From positions 1-64,000 of the forward strand of contig NZ_JANTYS010000012.1 of assembly GCF_024808255.1 (NCBI RefSeq): a DNA stretch of 64,000 nt, written 5' to 3'. The notes beneath the pieces were generated by a model. That model ran no database searches. It saw only the letters and a program-made list of their open reading frames with translations, and was not told the DNA's origin. Made by a program: the position numbers and the translations under genes. This stretch comes from Mucilaginibacter dorajii. Its GTDB lineage: Bacteria > Bacteroidota > Bacteroidia > Sphingobacteriales > Sphingobacteriaceae. Positions 60,817 through 64,000 of this stretch are shown here, one piece after another. How positions within the stretch are numbered: the first letter of the stretch is position 1; every line of letters begins with the position of its first letter.

Positions 60817-62586
60817 TTAATAACCAGGGTTTTGTTTTAATTTACCAGCACCGGTAGAAGCAGATAATGAGATCTGTTGCTGAGGTATTGGATAGTATTC
60901 GTTTTTACCTTTGGTGAATTTAGCACCGGTTAACTGCGAGTTGATATTTACATCATATGCAAAGAACGCATTGATCTCATCAGCCATGCTACCGGTACCT
61001 TGATCCCAACGTTGTAAGTCGAAGAAACGGTGACCTTCCATACCCAATTCTATTTTCCGTTCGAAGTGAATAGCAGTGCGGGCATAGGCTTTATCAGCGA
61101 ACGCGCCTGCCGGGTATGTTTTTACAAGATATTTATCTGCAGGAGTAGTTTTATCAGAGTACTCAGATTTTGTAGCATCATATGCGCCGCCTTTGTAAAC
61201 CCACCAAACAGGATTTGCAGCACGTGTACGTACCATGTTAACATAAATCAACGCTTGATCTGTGCTACCAGCCTCAACTTCTGCCTCAGCAGCCATTAAA
61301 AGTACATCAGACCAACGCATTAAGTTAACGTTGTTTGAAGTAACCTCATTTGCAGCCCAGTAGTTTTCGGTGCTTGAATTGGTACCCTTTTCTGATGATG
61401 AATAAACATTTTTACGTGGGTTGAAAACACCATCTGTAGGGTCACGGATCCAGCTTGCAGGTGGGTTACCCCAATCAAGATAAGGAATACCGGGACGGCC
61501 CATTGTAATATCGATACGTGGATCAACAGTACCAGTATAAGGATCTGTTTTACCGCTTACCAATTTACCGGTGTTATAAGTGGTAAACAACGGTAAGCCG
61601 TTTACATCTGTTTTAAATGAGTTACCCAATGATTGTGATGGGTTAAACCAACCGCAGCAAGCACCAGGACCGCTGTTGTAAGGAAAGTTTAGTTCGTCGC
61701 CAGTGTTACCGTTGTTACCCAGCGAGTTATCATTAACTGAAGCCTGTGCAGCAAATACCGATTCGACACCATTTTTTTGACTTGCGTTAGGGCTAAAGTT
61801 TTTCTGCATGTTATCATTTAAGGCAAACTTAACGCCGGTTGGTTTAACACCGTTTGCAATCAGGTCATCAAATTTAGCTTTTGCCTGAGGAAATTTGTGC
61901 TCAAACATGTAAGCTTTTGCAAGGTATGCTTCGGCGATCCATTTATTGGCGCGGCCTACCTGACCCTGTAATGCAGGCATGTTATCGATACCGGCCTGCA
62001 AATCAGCTTCTATATTTGGCCAGATATCCTTATCATTAGCCTGGTTACCATCGGTTGTAGTTTCATCAACATATGGGATCATGTTGTACATTTTTTTAAG
62101 CTCCATGTAATAGAAAGCTCTTAAAAATTTGGCTTCGCCGGTAACCCTTTTAATATCATCAGCCGACATATCTTTAGCCAACGGAATGGTACGTAACACG
62201 TCGTTAGCACGGTTAACGCCATCAAAGCATAATTGATATTTTGACTGGATGTAGATATTACCTGTTGATTCTGTAAAGTTACCTACCGGTAACGCGTCGT
62301 TACCACCATCTGATGGTTCTGAACCTTTATAGGCATCGCCACCGGCAACACTACCAAATAACCAGTTTGAGCCCGCAGCATCAATACCACCACCCTGGCC
62401 GCCTACACCATCTAAAAGGGAATAGGTTCCAATCAGGATGCTTTCAACGCCGGTTTTGTTGGCCACAATACCCGGGCTTAATTGTGCCAGAATGGGCCTA
62501 TTCAGCATGTTTTTCTGACACGCGTATACCAGGCACACCAACAGTAGTGCTAATGGTATAATTAATTTCGCTTGTAATTTTTTCAT
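60817..62586 (-). CDS. SusD/RagB-like outer-membrane lipoprotein, locus 3
   Basis: A 589-residue lipoprotein, lipobox LVYAC (C23). Family signatures are FLRAFYYMELKKMYNMIPYV (about 155-175) and FERKIELGMEGHRFFDLQRW (about 515-535), with the ending PIPQQQISLSASTGAGKLKQNPGY typical of RagB/SusD. It receives ligand for the SusC encoded 26 bp upstream. The extension in the middle (about 270-420), rich in Gly, Asn and Ser with two adjacent Cys (PGACCGWF), makes it longer than the locus 2 protein (505). It is followed by a terminator. Confidence 0.95.
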   Translation of the reverse strand: MKKLQAKLIIPLALLLVCLVYACQKNMLNRPILAQLSPGIVANKTGVESILIGTYSLLDGVGGQGGGIDAAGSNWLFGSVAGGDAYKGSEPSDGGNDALPVGNFTESTGNIYIQSKYQLCFDGVNRANDVLRTIPLAKDMSADDIKRVTGEAKFLRAFYYMELKKMYNMIPYVDETTTDGNQANDKDIWPNIEADLQAGIDNMPALQGQVGRANKWIAEAYLAKAYMFEHKFPQAKAKFDDLIANGVKPTGVKFALNDNMQKNFSPNASQKNGVESVFAAQASVNDNSLGNNGNTGDELNFPYNSGPGACCGWFNPSQSLGNSFKTDVNGLPLFTTYNTGKLVSGKTDPYTGTVDPRIDITMGRPGIPYLDWGNPPASWIRDPTDGVFNPRKNVYSSSEKGTNSSTENYWAANEVTSNNVNLMRWSDVLLMAAEAEVEAGSTDQALIYVNMVRTRAANPVWWVYKGGAYDATKSEYSDKTTPADKYLVKTYPAGAFADKAYARTAIHFERKIELGMEGHRFFDLQRWDQGTGSMADEINAFFAYDVNINSQLTGAKFTKGKNEYYPIPQQQISLSASTGAGKLKQNPGY

Positions 62587-62612
62587 AACTCTATTTATAA
62601 AATATTTATGTA

Positions 62613-64000
62613 TTAAAAAGTGGCGTTAACACCAATATTGTATATTTTCTGATTAGCCGGGTAGTTACCAAAGTCGATTCCGAAACTGGTGTTATCCTTT
62701 AGATCTGAATTCTGAAGTTCAGGATCTAAACCAGAGTATTTGGTGATAGTAAATAAGTTATTAGCTAAGAAATAAACTCTTAATTTTTTGATACCTAAGC
62801 TCTTAATCTTTGAGTTTGGAATAGTATAACCTAAAGTTAATGATTTTAATCTCACATAAGTTCCACTTTCTACATACCAGGAGTTAGGATCACCTGTATT
62901 ATCAGCGTTAGCTAACCTGGTTAAAACCGGGATGGTTGCATTAGTATTATCAGCACCTGGTTTCCAAACCTTCGGGCCTAAGATATCGGCACTTACGTTA
63001 CCGGTAAATACTTGTGGAAAGTAAGTCCAGTATTTAACATAGTTAAACACTTTGCCACCAAAAGAACCGTAAAGGAATGCGTTAAAATCAAAGCCTTTGT
63101 AGCTCATGTTTAAGGTAAAGCCACCTGTAAATTTAGGGTTAGGGTTACCTATAAAAGTTTTGTCATCTGAGTTGATCTTGCCATCGTGGTTGGTATCCTG
63201 GTATTTAAATAAACCCGGATGCGCGTTTGGATCTGTTGGAGAAGCAGCGATATCAGCAGCATCTTTATACAGGCCTATAACTTTATAACCATAAAACTCG
63301 CCTACCGGCTGGCCTGGCTGCAACCTTACAAAGTTTTGTAAACGGGTTGAACCTGCACTGTTTTTATCGTAATATAAAGCGCCGTTGTTTAAGCTAACAA
63401 CTTTGTTTGAATAATGGCTTAAGTTTAAACCCAAATCAAATTTAAACTCGCTGCCAACGTTGCCATGATAGTTTGCAGTTAACTCCAAACCTTTGTTTGA
63501 GATGTTACCACCGTTTACATAAGGTTTTCTTTCAACACTCACAGTTGCAAGGGCAACAGATGGATCTTGTGTGGTAAACAACAGGTTGCTGATAGATTTT
63601 TCGAAATACTCCAAAGAGAAATCTAACCTGTTGTTGATGATAGTTGCATCGATACCAATGTTTTTGATTTTGTCGGTTTCCCAGGTAGTGACTGTGTTAC
63701 CTAATTGCACCCTGTAAGTACCTACCGCATTATTCGAACCACCGAAACCTCCAATATCATAGTTAGAGTTACCCGGTGATTGTGAATAAAGTGTATAGGC
63801 GTTACTTGCCTGGGTTTCAACACCAGATAATGAACCTAATGTTCCGTAACCAACACGAAGTTTCAAATCGTTTAACCAGCTTACATTTTTCATGAAGCTT
63901 TCTTTCGAGATCCTCCAACCAGCAGTTGCAGATGGGAATGTACCCCATTGGTGACCTGGCGCAAAGAAAGATGAACCATCATGACGTAAAGTACCACTTA
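62613..64000 (-). CDS. SusC/RagA TonB-dependent transporter, locus 3 (C-terminal part)
   Basis: The C-terminal 461 residues of a SusC; the gene runs off the window end at 64000, so its N-terminal STN/plug part and any upstream FecR/sigma genes are not visible. The in-frame sequence continues through the apparent internal ATG at 63893 with the family phrase LRHDGSSFFAPGHQWGTFPSA, then WRISKESFMKNVSWLNDLKL. Barrel strands continue to the end, IYNIGVNATF. It pairs with the SusD 26 bp downstream. The motif GLFKYQDTNHDGKINSDDK (about 230 residues before the end) is the usual extracellular calcium-like loop in this family. Confidence 0.95.
   Translation of the reverse strand, partial: SGTLRHDGSSFFAPGHQWGTFPSATAGWRISKESFMKNVSWLNDLKLRVGYGTLGSLSGVETQASNAYTLYSQSPGNSNYDIGGFGGSNNAVGTYRVQLGNTVTTWETDKIKNIGIDATIINNRLDFSLEYFEKSISNLLFTTQDPSVALATVSVERKPYVNGGNISNKGLELTANYHGNVGSEFKFDLGLNLSHYSNKVVSLNNGALYYDKNSAGSTRLQNFVRLQPGQPVGEFYGYKVIGLYKDAADIAASPTDPNAHPGLFKYQDTNHDGKINSDDKTFIGNPNPKFTGGFTLNMSYKGFDFNAFLYGSFGGKVFNYVKYWTYFPQVFTGNVSADILGPKVWKPGADNTNATIPVLTRLANADNTGDPNSWYVESGTYVRLKSLTLGYTIPNSKIKSLGIKKLRVYFLANNLFTITKYSGLDPELQNSDLKDNTSFGIDFGNYPANQKIYNIGVNATF

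Overview
The window reads as chromosome from a Bacteroidota, most likely a soil or plant type member of the Sphingobacteriaceae (Mucilaginibacter/Pedobacter-like; this is inference). The reasons are three SusC/SusD pairs, two with their own ECF sigma factor and FecR anti-sigma genes, many Bacteroidota-type lipoproteins, TAnnTTTG promoter elements, few Shine-Dalgarno sites, and many short palindromic intergenic repeats. No tRNA, rRNA, CRISPR array or transposase was seen.

Region by region. 0.3-5 kb: a Sel1-repeat protein, then a small catabolic-looking cluster (amidohydrolase, AraC regulator, VOC protein, secreted alpha/beta hydrolase) and a tiny secreted Pro/Arg-rich protein. 5.4-12.5 kb (minus strand): SusC/SusD locus 1 with FecR and ECF sigma. 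An element with 62-64 bp inverted ends sits between sigma and FecR. 12.6-15.2 kb: an AT-rich island with a membrane protein and a two-gene module of unknown function (second gene HEPN-like), bracketed by copies of a hairpin repeat. 15.2-25.5 kb: locus 2 in the order ECF sigma, FecR, SusC, SusD, seven-heme cytochrome lipoprotein. A GC-rich reductase/AraC cassette on the opposite strand separates sigma from FecR. 25.7-48.8 kb: mostly housekeeping and stand-alone genes, namely an SGNH hydrolase, an RsmB-like methyltransferase, guaA, an S9 peptidase, a short ssb with an in-frame stop, a GIY-YIG protein between repeats, katG, two PAS sensor proteins (one without an ATPase domain), a short-chain dehydrogenase, an aromatic amino acid hydroxylase with a large C-terminal extension, a flippase-like membrane protein, and the agmatine-to-putrescine pair aguB/aguA. 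49.4-64 kb (minus strand): locus 3, a SusC (cut by the window end), SusD, CRTAC1-type FG-GAP/ASPIC-UnbV lipoprotein, vanadium-haloperoxidase/PAP2-like lipoprotein, two cytochrome c plus FG-GAP lipoproteins, and a secreted GH2 glycosidase.

How it works together. In loci 1 and 2 the SusC proteins carry an N-terminal STN signalling domain, so substrate binding at the outer membrane should signal through FecR to the ECF sigma. Both FecR-SusC gaps also hold a rho-independent terminator pointing against susC, which suggests antisense RNAs. Loci 2 and 3 attach c-type cytochromes to SusC/SusD, which points to envelope redox chemistry rather than simple glycan uptake. Locus 3 is the best candidate for an undescribed system. 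Two other candidates are the AT-rich two-gene module and a superfamily of palindromes that all begin GTCAT and end ATGAC, one pair of which surrounds the GIY-YIG gene.
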